Source of the DNA: Neobacillus sp. OS1-2
GTDB lineage: Bacteria; Bacillota; Bacilli; Bacillales; Cytobacillaceae
Assembly: GCF_030915505.1 (NCBI RefSeq)
Contig: NZ_CP133265.1
Span: forward strand, 2,818,001-2,882,000
DNA length: 64,000 bases
Direction: 5' to 3'
In this document: positions 55,881 to 64,000 of the stretch, piece after piece
Layout: every line of letters starts with the position of its first letter
Numbering within the stretch: the stretch's first letter is position 1
Program-made: the position numbers and the translations under genes
The notes under the pieces: model-generated
Databases searched by the model: none
Seen by the model: the letters and a program-made list of their open reading frames with translations, nothing else
Told to the model about the DNA's origin: nothing

Positions 55881-55994
55881 GCAAAAGGACCTGAGAGAAA
55901 AGACATAGTTAGTTTGGTAAAGGCTAACATCGATAATGGCCAAGATTTAGGGGATAAAGTAGTTTCTAAGAAAAAGGTTGGCATCTCATTTTAA
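55881..55994 (+). pseudogene. Probable 3' remnant of a degraded gene
   Basis: The frame ends KDIVSLVKANIDNGQDLGDKVV...VGISF with TAA at 55992 and coding-like composition, but has no start codon with a ribosome site. A proper terminator (55971-56016) spans its end, as after a real gene. Family unknown. Confidence 0.4.
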
Positions 55995-56016
55995 TTAAGG
56001 GGAGTCAGCCTTTTTT
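55971..56016 (+). terminator. Intrinsic terminator of the gene remnant
   Basis: 12-bp stem AAAAAGGTTGGC / GTCAGCCTTTTT (two G-T pairs) with T-run. Confidence 0.7.
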
Positions 56017-56170
56017 ACTGTCCAATTTTTGAGCATTTTTATTAAAGACTGTCCAACACATATACATGGGAAATAGGAAACTACAAGAATATCTGAGATC
56101 ATTGCTATGATATCAATTGGCATAATTCTTGCAATTTAGTATTAGAAAATAATATGAGGGGGACGAATTT

Positions 56171-56938
56171 ATGAAATTACAAGAATGTCTTGCTGTTGTG
56201 ACAGGTGGTGCATCAGGACTTGGTGAGGCTACAGTCCGCACTATTGTCCAAAATGGGGGCAAAGCCGTCATCTTTGACCAATCAGAAGAAAACGGTATGC
56301 GGCTTCAAAACGAATTAGGGAAGGATACATTATTTTTAAAAGCTGATGTAACAAAGGAAGAGGATATTCAAGAAGCGGTTAATAAAGCCGCTGAATTTAT
56401 GGGGGGAGTCAATACGGTTGTGAATTGTGCCGGGATTGGTATTGCTGAGAAGGTACTTGGTCGAAATGGCGCACATAATCTAGCACTTTTTTCAAAGGTG
56501 ATCAATGTGAATTTAATCGGCACCTTCAACGTGATTCGTTTGGCAGCTGAGAAAATGGTGGGTAATGAAGTAAATGATCAAAACGAGCGAGGTGTTATTA
56601 TCAATACTGCTTCGGTTGCAGCCTATGATGGACAAATCGGCCAGGCTGCATACAGTGCATCCAAAGGGGGGATTGTCGGAATGACCCTGCCGATTGCAAG
56701 AGAGCTGGCTCGTTATGGAATTCGTGTGATGACCATCGCCCCAGGACTTTTCCATACACCAATGTTTGATACCCTTCCGCAGGAAGCAAGAGATTCACTT
56801 GGGAAAATGGTGCCGTTCCCTTCGAGGCTTGGTTATCCAAACGAGTATGCGCAGCTCGCCCAAAGTATTATCGAAAATCCGATGCTGAATGGAGAAACCA
56901 TCAGACTCGATGGTGCAATCCGCATGCAGCCAAAATAA
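56171..56938 (+). CDS. SDR dehydrogenase, 3-hydroxyacyl-CoA (HSD10-like) type
   Basis: 255 residues. [11 protein letters not shown] is the NAD-binding motif, NCAGIG the structural motif, and Ser-Tyr-Lys are in [23 protein letters not shown]. The inserted loop [30 protein letters not shown] and [15 protein letters not shown] match the type II 3-hydroxyacyl-CoA dehydrog­enase branch, used in fatty-acid or branched-chain catabolism. GAGGGGG before the ATG. Monocistronic, with terminator at 56944-56975. Confidence 0.87.
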   Translation: MKLQECLAVVTGGASGLGEATVRTIVQNGGKAVIFDQSEENGMRLQNELGKDTLFLKADVTKEEDIQEAVNKAAEFMGGVNTVVNCAGIGIAEKVLGRNGAHNLALFSKVINVNLIGTFNVIRLAAEKMVGNEVNDQNERGVIINTASVAAYDGQIGQAAYSASKGGIVGMTLPIARELARYGIRVMTIAPGLFHTPMFDTLPQEARDSLGKMVPFPSRLGYPNEYAQLAQSIIENPMLNGETIRLDGAIRMQPK

Positions 56939-56943
56939 AAGTC

Positions 56944-56975
56944 AAAAAAGGGAGAGCGATGGCTTTCCCTTTTTC
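56944..56975 (+). terminator. Intrinsic terminator of SDR gene
   Basis: Stem AAAGGGAGAGC / GCTTTCCCTTT with 4-nt loop region and T-run. Confidence 0.82.
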
Positions 56976-57163
56976 TTTTTATATGGATAGGTGTTGATAC
57001 AAGCCTAATTCTCCCTTCAAACGGAGGACCATATCTATAAGTAAATATATTACTAAAAATTAATAAATAAAAAAATACAAATATATACAATTGAGGTATT
57101 TTAAAAGTTTATTATGCCAAGGAATAGTTTAGTAATTAATTATCAGAAAAAATAAAATATTAC

Positions 57164-57192
57164 TTGAAAGCCCTTTCTATGGATGCTATTAT
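57164..57192 (+). promoter_or_regulatory. Sigma-A promoter of melR with cre/LacI-like operator
   Basis: TTGAAA (57164-57169), 17 bp, TATTAT (57187-57192). The -35 overlaps TGAAAGCCCTTTCT, close to the cre palindrome TGAAAGCGCTTTCA but with CC in place of the central CG. Either CcpA or the LacI-type regulator may bind. The rest of the 338-bp gap is AT-rich. Confidence 0.72.
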
Positions 57193-57276
57193 TTTATTGT
57201 ATCTAGTAAATAATTTAGTGAATTATAGGCAATTTTTTATTGGGGTTACCATTTGAAAGATAAAGAGGGTTAATAG

Positions 57277-58296
57277 ATGGCTACAATTAGGGATATCGCG
57301 GACAAGTCTAAAGTATCTGCATCTACTGTTTCAAGGGTCTTGAATAATGATGATACGATTACTGTCCAGCCTGGAACCAGAGAACGTATTCTCCAGGTTG
57401 CGAAAGAGCTTGGATACGAGACGATTGTTGAACGACGAATGAAGCAAAAGCAACAGGCAATAGGAAAAGAATTAAGTGTAGGAATTGTACTATGCCAATC
57501 TCTGGATGAAGAGATTAGTGACCCATATTTTTTATCCATCCGCCAAGGCATTGAAATGGAGCTGGCAAGGTTTGGAATTAATACGGCGACGTTCCGGTTA
57601 AATGAAACAGAAGCTAATCAAATGATTGATGGGCTAGATGGCTTGATTGTCGTTGGGAGAATTAAAGAGACGGCGTTGAAATCTATCAGTAAAGTAGAGG
57701 ATGTTGTTTATATTAATCATTCACCAAACGAGGACCTATATGACGCGGTTGTGATTGATTTTGAAAAAGCTACAGAAAAGGTTTTGAAATATCTACTAGA
57801 TACCGGCTACAAACGAATTGGCTATATTGGGGGGAAAGAAGTAGATCATATCAGAAATAAGAAATTCAATTCGGAGGATAAACGTCACACCACTTTTGAG
57901 CGGTTCATGAAAGACAAAGAGTTGTTTGATCCTGAGGTCGTATTTATTGGTGAGTATACGATGGTCCAGGGCTATGAATTAATGAAGCAGGCGATTGGTG
58001 CGGGCAAACTTCCCGAGGCATTTTTTATTGCTAGTGATCCAATGGCAATTGGTGCCTTACGGGCTTTACAGGAAGCTAATCTTAAGGTTCCCGAAGATAT
58101 AGCTGTCATCGGATTTGATGATATTGAAGCAGCGAAATTCACCAGTACACCTTTGACGACAATCAGAGTGCATACTAGGGAGATGGGGAGAATAGGGGTA
58201 AAACTTTTACTAGACCGTCTTAACGGCAGAGATATTCCATTAACTGTAAAGGTCTCAACGGAATTGGTGGTCAGGGAAAGCTGCAGGAGAAAGTAG
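57277..58296 (+). CDS. melR: LacI-family regulator of melibiose/raffinose genes
   Basis: 339 residues. HTH and hinge: ATIRDIADKSKVSASTVSRVLN...GYETIVERR, then a periplasmic-binding-type sensor domain (IGYIGGKEV, FIASDPMAIGALRAL, VIGFDDIEAAKFTSTPLTT). Leads the melE-melD-melC-melA cluster in the same order as in B. subtilis, so it is assigned as its repressor. The ATG has AAAGAGGG 6 nt upstream. Confidence 0.9.
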   Translation: MATIRDIADKSKVSASTVSRVLNNDDTITVQPGTRERILQVAKELGYETIVERRMKQKQQAIGKELSVGIVLCQSLDEEISDPYFLSIRQGIEMELARFGINTATFRLNETEANQMIDGLDGLIVVGRIKETALKSISKVEDVVYINHSPNEDLYDAVVIDFEKATEKVLKYLLDTGYKRIGYIGGKEVDHIRNKKFNSEDKRHTTFERFMKDKELFDPEVVFIGEYTMVQGYELMKQAIGAGKLPEAFFIASDPMAIGALRALQEANLKVPEDIAVIGFDDIEAAKFTSTPLTTIRVHTREMGRIGVKLLLDRLNGRDIPLTVKVSTELVVRESCRRK

Positions 58297-58331
58297 TTAA
58301 AATAGAATTGTAGTCTTTTAGGAGGTGGTTT

Positions 58332-58388
58332 TTGGAAAAGCGAATGATAGATTTCTCATTGGTAATAGCCCTCCCGGCACAGCAATAA
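58332..58388 (+). other. Possible 18-codon leader ORF before melE
   Basis: AGGAGG (58320-58325) is 6 nt from TTG 58332, opening a frame MEKRMIDFSLVIALPAQQ then TAA. The 277-bp region melR-melE also folds locally: GGGAGC / GCTCCC, TGGGTA / TACCCA, and TTGAA..GTGA / TCACTTCAA. It may be a leader peptide or the decayed start of a lost gene. Confidence 0.35.
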
Positions 58389-58540
58389 TGCTAGTACCAG
58401 GATTGAAAAGTGACTGCCATCACTTCAATAGGGGCTACAAACAGTTAACTCCACCATCGACAGGGAGCTACCTTTTATTATATAGATGCTCCCGAATACC
58501 ATCAAGAGGACTAACTCATTTATTGGGTAAAAGTACCCAG

Positions 58541-58555
58541 TGTTTTCTGAAAATA
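58541..58555 (+). promoter_or_regulatory. CodY-like site at melE ribosome-binding region
   Basis: TGTTTTCTGAAAATA matches the CodY consensus at 12 of 15 positions with TTTTCTGAAAAT intact, ending 18 bp before the melE ATG. Confidence 0.45.
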
Positions 58556-58573
58556 TATTGAGGGGGCGTTTTG

Positions 58574-59839
58574 ATGAAAAAACTGTTAAAAACGGTGGCC
58601 ATTGCGGCTGCATTAACAACGATTGTAACAGGATGTAATAAAGCTGCAGGCAGTAAGGAAGCAAAAGATGATAAGACGGTTGTAACCTTGTATTCGACTG
58701 TGACCAATGAAGCAGATAAAGTAACACTGCAGAAAGTGGTTGAAAAGTTTGAGAAGGAAAATCCTGATATTGATATAAAAGAAAATTATCCAGCTGATGG
58801 CTATGAAGGAATGTTACGGGTGAAAATGGCTGCCAATGATATGCCAGACTTATTTGATACCCATGGTTGGGCCATCAACCGATATGGGGAGTACGTAGAA
58901 GATCTAAAGAATATGGACTGGGTAAAGGATCTAGACCCAGCACTTGACCAAATCTTAAAAGACGAAACCGGCAAAGTCTACGCCTATCCTCTCAACCAAG
59001 CAAAAGACGGACTCACATATAATGCTAGTCTATTAAAGGAATATGGAATTGAGCCGCCAACGACATTCGATGAATTCATGGCAGCATTAGAAACTATTAA
59101 GAAGAAAGGCAAAGGAGAAGTGACTCCACTCTGGTTCGCTGGCTCAGATAAATCAGCGTTTGGGCAGTATTTTGATCAATTTGCAACACCATTATTAATT
59201 ACAGCTAATAAAAATTTCCAAAAGGAACTGCTTGATGGAACCTTTGATTGGTCTAATTATACGTATCTACCAGAAAAACTAAAGGAAATGCATGATAAGA
59301 AACTTCTAAATGAAGATGTCTTGACTGCCCAGAACCATCAGATGGTTGACTTAATGGCCCAAAATAAAATTGGCTTTATCGTTGGTGGAGGCATGCTCGG
59401 TCCTTCCGTAGAGGAACTGAATCCGAAAGTGAAGCTTGGTGTAGTCCCGATGCCTGTTATCTACGAAGGAGATAAGCCAAGCTGGATTGGCGGCGAGCGT
59501 CATACATTAGCGGTATGGAAGGATTCAAAAGTGAAAAAAGAGGCGAAAAAGTTTATCGAGTTTATCTCTCAGCCTGAAATGGTAAAGGAAATTGCGGAAG
59601 GAACTTCATTGCCGGCAGGTTTAACGAATACAGAATCGAAAAACTATTACTCTGAATACTACGAAAAGTATAAAGACGTTAAGGTAGAGCCTTACTTTGA
59701 CCGTGTCTATTTACCGAGCGGAATGTGGGATCCAATGGGAGGAACAGGGCAGGAGTTGCTTTCTGGAAAGATGTCACCAGAACAGGTTTCGAAAAAAATG
59801 GCTGAAGAATATAAGAGATTGCTAGAACAGAAGAAGTGA
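58574..59839 (+). CDS. melE: Alpha-galactoside ABC transporter, binding lipoprotein
   Basis: 421 residues. Lipobox IVTGCNK, then an extracellular solute-binding family 1 fold (LYSTVTNEADKVTLQKVVEKF, NDMPDLFDTHGWAI, YAYPLNQAKDGLTYN, WIGGERHTLAVWK). By context the ligand is raffinose, stachyose or melibiose. Start ATG 58574 after GAGGGGGCG. Confidence 0.9.
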   Translation: MKKLLKTVAIAAALTTIVTGCNKAAGSKEAKDDKTVVTLYSTVTNEADKVTLQKVVEKFEKENPDIDIKENYPADGYEGMLRVKMAANDMPDLFDTHGWAINRYGEYVEDLKNMDWVKDLDPALDQILKDETGKVYAYPLNQAKDGLTYNASLLKEYGIEPPTTFDEFMAALETIKKKGKGEVTPLWFAGSDKSAFGQYFDQFATPLLITANKNFQKELLDGTFDWSNYTYLPEKLKEMHDKKLLNEDVLTAQNHQMVDLMAQNKIGFIVGGGMLGPSVEELNPKVKLGVVPMPVIYEGDKPSWIGGERHTLAVWKDSKVKKEAKKFIEFISQPEMVKEIAEGTSLPAGLTNTESKNYYSEYYEKYKDVKVEPYFDRVYLPSGMWDPMGGTGQELLSGKMSPEQVSKKMAEEYKRLLEQKK

Positions 59840-59931
59840 TCCATAGAGTGATGAAGTGAGATGGATGGAGGGGAATGTGATCATCCCCTCCTATTCTACA
59901 ACTTATTAGCCATGACTAGGAGGCGATGACC

Positions 59932-60867
59932 TTGATCGGAGTGGAAACAAGAAAAGAAACGATTGCCGACCCATCTGTAAAGGTAGAAAAAAGGCTTAGA
60001 AAGCGGCAAGGGTCCTCGCTTTGGTGGATGTATCTTCCAGCTCTAGCTGCTGTCTGCTTTTTTATCCTTTACCCATTTATCAACGGCATAAAAATTTCCT
60101 TTACTAATTGGAATGGTTTTTCTCAGACTTATGACTATATTGGGCTGGATCAATATACCAGGATGTTTAAAGACCCTGACACCTGGCTTGTTGTGAAAAA
60201 CACCCTACTATATGGAATTGGCAGTACAGTTCTACAAAACATAATGGGCCTCGGATATGCTCTATTGTTGAACCAAAGCATTCGAATGAAGTCTTTTACC
60301 AGGACGGTTGTTTACCTGCCTGTCATTATCAGCCCGCTCATCATGGGGTACATATTTTATTTCTTCTTTGCGTTTCAAGGCGGAGCACTCAACGATCTAC
60401 TGGTCTCGTTGGGATTGGAGAAAATCAATGCATTAGGAGATCCTTCAATTAATACTTGGCTGATTGTTTTCGTCAACACCTACCAGTTTGTTGGGATCGC
60501 AATGATCATTTATCTCGCAGGTTTGCAAAGTATTTCAAAAGACTTCTATGAAGCAGCGCAAATTGACGGGGCTTCTTCCTTTCAGCAATTTAAAAGGATT
60601 ACGCTCCCAATGTTAATGCCATCTATCACCATTAACATGGTTATTAATATCATCGGCGGCTTGAAGTTATTCGATGTGATAATTTCGCTTACAGGCGGAG
60701 GACCTGGAAATGCCTCACAATCCATGTCCACCTTTATGTATGACTTGTATTTTAACCGCCAGGATGCCGGATATGCCGCGACGCAGGGAGTGTTTATGGC
60801 AGTAATCATTTTAATTCTAAGCCTGTCCGCGCTTGTGTACTTCAAACGGAAGGAGATAGAAGCATAA
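59932..60867 (+). CDS. melD: Alpha-galactoside ABC transporter, permease 1
   Basis: 311 residues, six membrane helices (MalF/UgpA type), EAA loop [23 protein letters not shown]. Start set to TTG 59932: AGGAGG at 59918-59923 is 8 nt from TTG but only 2 nt from ATG 59926. The stop overlaps the next ATG by one base. Confidence 0.9.
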   Translation: MIGVETRKETIADPSVKVEKRLRKRQGSSLWWMYLPALAAVCFFILYPFINGIKISFTNWNGFSQTYDYIGLDQYTRMFKDPDTWLVVKNTLLYGIGSTVLQNIMGLGYALLLNQSIRMKSFTRTVVYLPVIISPLIMGYIFYFFFAFQGGALNDLLVSLGLEKINALGDPSINTWLIVFVNTYQFVGIAMIIYLAGLQSISKDFYEAAQIDGASSFQQFKRITLPMLMPSITINMVINIIGGLKLFDVIISLTGGGPGNASQSMSTFMYDLYFNRQDAGYAATQGVFMAVIILILSLSALVYFKRKEIEA

Positions 60868-61697
60868 TGGACTATATGAATAACAGGAAAAAGTGGGTTC
60901 TATCCACAATCGCTCTTTTGGTTGCAGCCTTTCATTTAATTCCTTTCTATATCCTGATTACTACGGCGTTTAAAGCAAGAGGTGACTTTAGCTCCAAATG
61001 GGTTTTTCCAGAGAAGTTGGCATTTGAAAACTTTTCAGAGGCCTGGGAAACGGCGAATCTGGGAAGTGCGCTTACTAATACAACAATTATTACGTTTTTT
61101 TCAGCCCTGCTGTTAGTCATTTTTGGATCAATGGCTGCCTATCCGCTTGCAAGAAGGCAAACCAGGCTGAATAAGTTTGTGTTCATGTTATTTGTTGCCG
61201 TCATGGTGATTCCGCCATTAACGGCATTAGTACCATTGTATAAGCTTGTGGTCGATATCGGGATGATGAATACGCATGAAATTGCCATTCTTAATAATGT
61301 TGCGTCATTCCTGCCGTTAACGATTTTCCTGTATTCGGGATTTATTCGTTCCACGATCCCAAAGGAATTGGAAGAAGCAGCAGAAATCGACGGCGCCAGT
61401 ACACTCGGAATCTTCTTTAGGATCGTATTTCCGCTTTTGAAGCCTGTTACAGCATCGATACTGATTATTGCTTGTGTTTTCATTTGGAACGACTATCAAT
61501 TTGCAATTTTCTTCCTTCAGGCAGAGGAAGTCAAAACGATCACTGTTGCTTTAGCTGGATTTTTTGGAGAAAATGCCAACCGAATGAATCTGGTTGCGGC
61601 TGCAGCTATCATGGCTGTCCTACCAATGGCTGTCCTCTTCCTATTGTTGCAAAAGCACTTTGTTAAAGGGTTATCTTCTGGCTCGGTTAAAGGATAA
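60867..61697 (+). CDS. melC: Alpha-galactoside ABC transporter, permease 2
   Basis: 276 residues, six membrane helices (MalG type), EAA loop LEEAAEIDGASTLGIFFRIVFPLL. TAATG overlap with melD implies coupling. No ATPase gene is in the cluster, so a shared ATPase (MsmX type) encoded elsewhere must energise it. Confidence 0.92.
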   Translation: MDYMNNRKKWVLSTIALLVAAFHLIPFYILITTAFKARGDFSSKWVFPEKLAFENFSEAWETANLGSALTNTTIITFFSALLLVIFGSMAAYPLARRQTRLNKFVFMLFVAVMVIPPLTALVPLYKLVVDIGMMNTHEIAILNNVASFLPLTIFLYSGFIRSTIPKELEEAAEIDGASTLGIFFRIVFPLLKPVTASILIIACVFIWNDYQFAIFFLQAEEVKTITVALAGFFGENANRMNLVAAAAIMAVLPMAVLFLLLQKHFVKGLSSGSVKG

Positions 61698-61739
61698 GTT
61701 TTTTCAAAAATAATTTCTTATATTGGAGGATCATTCATT

Positions 61740-63068
61740 ATGGCTAAAATTACATTTCTTGGAGCAGGAAGCACCGTTTTTGCAAAAAATGTACTAGGTG
61801 ATTGCATGTTCGTTGATGCTTTAGATGGATTTGAGTTTGCGTTATTTGATATTGATGAACAGAGGTTACGGGATTCTGAGCAGATGCTGAAAAATTTAAA
61901 GGAAAGCCTAGGCAAAAGCATTAAGATCAAAGCGTATCTGGAACGAAAAGAAGCGCTAAGAGGTGCAAAATATGTAATCAACGCAATTCAGGTGGGAGGC
62001 TATAAGCCGAGTACTATAATCGACTTTGAAATTCCAAAAAAGTATGGTTTAAGACAAACTATTGCCGATACGGTAGGAATCGGAGGGATATTCCGTAACC
62101 TGCGTACAATCCCTGTCATGCTTGAGTTTGCAAAGGATATGGAAGAAGTATGTCCTGATGCACTATTCATGAATTATACAAATCCAATGGCCGTTTTGAC
62201 AGGTGTGATGAACCGCTATACCAATATTAAAACAATTGGCTTATGCCACAGTGTCCAAGTTTGTACAAAAGAATTATTTGAGGCAATAGGAATGGATCCG
62301 ACAGGTGTGAAGGAAAAAATTGCAGGCATCAATCACATGGCATGGCTGCTTGAGGTAAGTAAAGATGGAGTAGATTTGTATCCTGAGATTAAGAGGAGAG
62401 CAAGGGAAAAACAAAAGACGAAGCATGGGGATATGGTCCGGTTCGAGCTTATGGATAAGTTCGGCTATTATATAACGGAATCATCTGAACATAACGCCGA
62501 ATATCATCCATATTTTATTAAATCCAGATACCCTGAACTCATTGAAAAATTTAATATACCGCTTGATGAATACCCGCGCCGTTGTGAGAAGCAAATCAAT
62601 GATTGGACGGCGATGAGGGAGGATCTGGTTCATAATAAATCATTGGATCATATGCGTTCTAGAGAATATGGTTCACGTATTATTGAAGCAATCGAGACGA
62701 ACGTTCCATTTAAATTTGGCGGTAATGTCCTAAATACGGGCAGACTCATTAGCAATCTTCCGGAGAAAGCGTGTGTAGAGGTGCCTTGTATAGCGGATCG
62801 CAGTGGAATCGTACCAACATATGTAGGCGACCTTCCTGAACAACTTGCTGCGTTAAACCGCACCAATATCAATACACAATTGCTGACAATAGAAGCAGCG
62901 ATGACTTTGAATAAGGAATATATTTACCAGGCAGCCATGCTTGACCCTCATACGGCTGCGGAGTTATCAATGGATGATATCATCTCCTTATGTGATGACT
63001 TAATTGAAGCACATAGAGATTATCTGCCGAAGTTTACTAGTGAAAGAGTTACAACTGTCAGATCCTAA
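61740..63068 (+). CDS. melA: Alpha-galactosidase, family GH4
   Basis: 442 residues. NAD-binding KITFLGAGSTVFAKNVLGD, metal/NAD motif GLCHSVQ with Cys, second metal His in AGINHMAWLLE, and NYTNPMAVLT. GH4 enzymes need NAD+ and Mn2+ and cleave by a redox-elimination route. Hydrolyses melibiose and raffinose entering through MelEDC. TTGGAGG before the ATG; strong terminator after. Confidence 0.94.
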   Translation: MAKITFLGAGSTVFAKNVLGDCMFVDALDGFEFALFDIDEQRLRDSEQMLKNLKESLGKSIKIKAYLERKEALRGAKYVINAIQVGGYKPSTIIDFEIPKKYGLRQTIADTVGIGGIFRNLRTIPVMLEFAKDMEEVCPDALFMNYTNPMAVLTGVMNRYTNIKTIGLCHSVQVCTKELFEAIGMDPTGVKEKIAGINHMAWLLEVSKDGVDLYPEIKRRAREKQKTKHGDMVRFELMDKFGYYITESSEHNAEYHPYFIKSRYPELIEKFNIPLDEYPRRCEKQINDWTAMREDLVHNKSLDHMRSREYGSRIIEAIETNVPFKFGGNVLNTGRLISNLPEKACVEVPCIADRSGIVPTYVGDLPEQLAALNRTNINTQLLTIEAAMTLNKEYIYQAAMLDPHTAAELSMDDIISLCDDLIEAHRDYLPKFTSERVTTVRS

Positions 63069-63100
63069 ATAGAAATACAAATAAGTACTAGCCTGGATAA

Positions 63101-63131
63101 ACAAAGAAGGGTTTAATTGCCCTTCTTTGTC
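63101..63131. terminator. Bidirectional terminator of melA / zinc ribbon
   Basis: 11-bp perfect stem ACAAAGAAGGG / CCCTTCTTTGT with 8-nt loop. Confidence 0.82.
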
Positions 63132-63141
63132 CCTTTAAAAT

Positions 63142-63348
63142 TCAGCCTCCTAAAAACAGATCAATGATATTCGAGGCCGTTGAGGATTTCTTGTTATAAA
63201 ACTCCGAATAGCCACATTTCTTGCAAAAAACTACCGTAAATTTGTTGTGTTGAATATCCAACATTTTTGATAGCCCCGTTCCAGTCATCGCCACATCTTT
63301 CGTACCAGTTTCATTGCTGCCACATTTTATACAGCCTTTTTCGCTCAT
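63142..63348 (-). CDS. Small zinc-ribbon protein
   Basis: 68 residues. Two CxxC knuckles (GCIKCGS and VFCKKCGYSEF) form a zinc ribbon of the nucleic-acid-binding YpzI/DUF-type; C-terminal NIIDLFLGG. Role unknown. Start ATG 63348 after GGGGTG; the in-frame codon at 63363 precedes the ribosome site. Confidence 0.75.
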   Translation of the reverse strand: MSEKGCIKCGSNETGTKDVAMTGTGLSKMLDIQHNKFTVVFCKKCGYSEFYNKKSSTASNIIDLFLGG

Positions 63349-63435
63349 CAAATCACCCCTCAATAAATTCTCTCTTCATACCTATTAGTAAAGTGTTTAA
63401 AAGTTTCTCATTTTAATTTTTATATTGTTAAAATA

Positions 63436-63465
63436 TTCAAAAAGATCCTAGATTTTTGCTACAAT
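63436..63465 (+). promoter_or_regulatory. Sigma-A promoter of CBS/PAS regulator
   Basis: TTCAAA (63436-63441), 18 bp, TACAAT (63460-63465), about 30 bp before the ATG. Confidence 0.6.
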
Positions 63466-63495
63466 AGAGATATGTAAAAAGTAGGGAGTGAAGAC

Positions 63496-64000
63496 ATGCT
63501 CCAATTTAAGGATATTATTACACCAGTTGATTTTATCGTTACTGAAGAAACGACACTTAGAGAAGCCATTACCCTAATGCATAAAAAGAAGTGGAACCTT
63601 CTTCCTGTTACAGATGCAAGCGGCCATCCAGTTGGTGTTTTTACTCGCAGCAGCCTCCAGCAAATGGTAATAGAAGAAACACCACTAACCACATCAATTA
63701 AAAGATACATAAAAAGACAGGTTGAAAAGATAAGTGTTGATACACCGTATGACAAAATTGAAGAGATTGTCAAAGAAAGTAAGGTTGGAACCGGGGTGGT
63801 CACCGATAAACAGAATCGTGTCGTTGGGATCCTGACGAAAACGGATATGGTGATGTCATTGCTGCAAACTTCACAAGAACTGCAAACGATCAAAAAATTA
63901 AAGAGGACATTAGAAACAGCGATTGACCATGCCTTCGATGGAATCGTCATGACTGATGAAAAGAGAGTCATCACGATGGTCAGTCCACCGCTCTTGGAAT
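63496..64000 (+). CDS. CBS-PAS regulator, N-terminal part (probably sigma-54 activator)
   Basis: At least 168 residues, cut by the right edge. ATG 63496 follows AGGGAGTG. Two CBS modules (DIITPVDFIVTEETTLREAI...; VVTDKQNRVVGILTKTDM) lead through a helical linker (LQTIKKLKRTLETAIDHA) into the start of a PAS domain (FDGIVMTDEKRVITMVS). This CBS-PAS order is common in sigma-54-dependent activators of the BkdR/PrpR sort, but the AAA+ domain would lie outside the window. A histidine kinase is the alternative. Confidence 0.75.
   Translation, partial: MLQFKDIITPVDFIVTEETTLREAITLMHKKKWNLLPVTDASGHPVGVFTRSSLQQMVIEETPLTTSIKRYIKRQVEKISVDTPYDKIEEIVKESKVGTGVVTDKQNRVVGILTKTDMVMSLLQTSQELQTIKKLKRTLETAIDHAFDGIVMTDEKRVITMVSPPLLE

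Noticed and set aside
58325-58561. 78-codon plus-strand ORF between melR and melE
   Set aside because: No ribosome site in the right place and no coding character; the region is better read as a structured leader or relic.
63459-63974. 171-codon minus-strand ORF at right edge
   Set aside because: The plus strand encodes clear CBS and PAS domains with a good start; the minus frame is a shadow.

Overview
The window reads as a chromosomal segment of a spore-forming, low-GC Gram-positive bacterium of the Bacillus/Neobacillus type. Supporting signs are AGGAGG-class ribosome sites with frequent TTG and GTG starts, a Bacillus-type TnrA, a T-box in front of ilvB, sigma-K-type promoters before small coat-like genes, a quinol-dependent NO reductase and a melREDCA operon in the B. 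subtilis order. No tRNA, rRNA, CRISPR array, transposase or prophage block is visible. Both edges cut genes: a GH13 alpha-glucosidase on the left and a CBS/PAS regulator on the right.

Layout. 0-9.2 kb: alpha-glucosidase end, DoxX, PAS-GGDEF-EAL protein, a coat-like gene, heme A synthase, an exported DUF4097 protein, then rhodanese, BASS transporter and NCS2 permease. 9.2-18.4 kb: a 21-bp repeat array, M19 dipeptidase, YitT and hemolysin-III membrane proteins, orphan nanE, a parallel beta-helix protein, tandem VOC protein, a 37-residue exported peptide and small DUF proteins. 18.4-29.9 kb: the branched-chain amino-acid block on the minus strand, ilvE-ilvD followed by a T-box leader and ilvB-ilvH-ilvC-leuA-leuB-leuC-leuD. 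30-34.3 kb: exonuclease, DUF294 nucleotidyltransferase, amtB, tnrA and two small unlisted ORFs, with four TnrA/GlnR-type boxes in about 1 kb. 34.4-42.5 kb: coat-like protein, qNOR, a polar amino-acid ABC transporter, DUF3267, a LysM protein and an unknown. 42.7-53.3 kb: a TPR-plus-dynamin-like GTPase, an ECF sigma factor, small enzymes, and a two-component system with a BcrA-type ABC transporter. 53.4-64 kb: 2-hydroxyacid dehydrogenase, a wall-anchored SGNH hydrolase with an LPNTA signal, an SDR dehydrogenase, melREDCA, a zinc ribbon and the truncated regulator.

Main regulatory reading. (1) The ECF sigma gene (45.8 kb) and the BcrA-type transporter (51.4 kb) share arrays of TTAAGA-like hexamers repeated every 11 bp, with the last hexamer starting exactly 26 bp before the -10 in both. 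The response regulator at 49.65 kb is the natural candidate, which would tie these loci into one unreported stimulon. (2) amtB, tnrA and a pair of small ORFs form a local nitrogen island defined by TGTNA-N7-TNACA boxes. (3) The ilv-leu T-box appears to carry an AUC (Ile) specifier. (4) Three minus-strand genes have sigma-K-like promoters and are probably late mother-cell genes.

Repeats shape gene ends: a GGTGCCTGACACC element supplies the last residues of LeuA, and a ~150-bp imperfect inverted-repeat element abuts the leuB stop codon. Two arrays with unrelated cores share a ~21-bp period. Starts were reset from the longest frame wherever the ribosome site required it; functions are family-level inferences from sequence alone.
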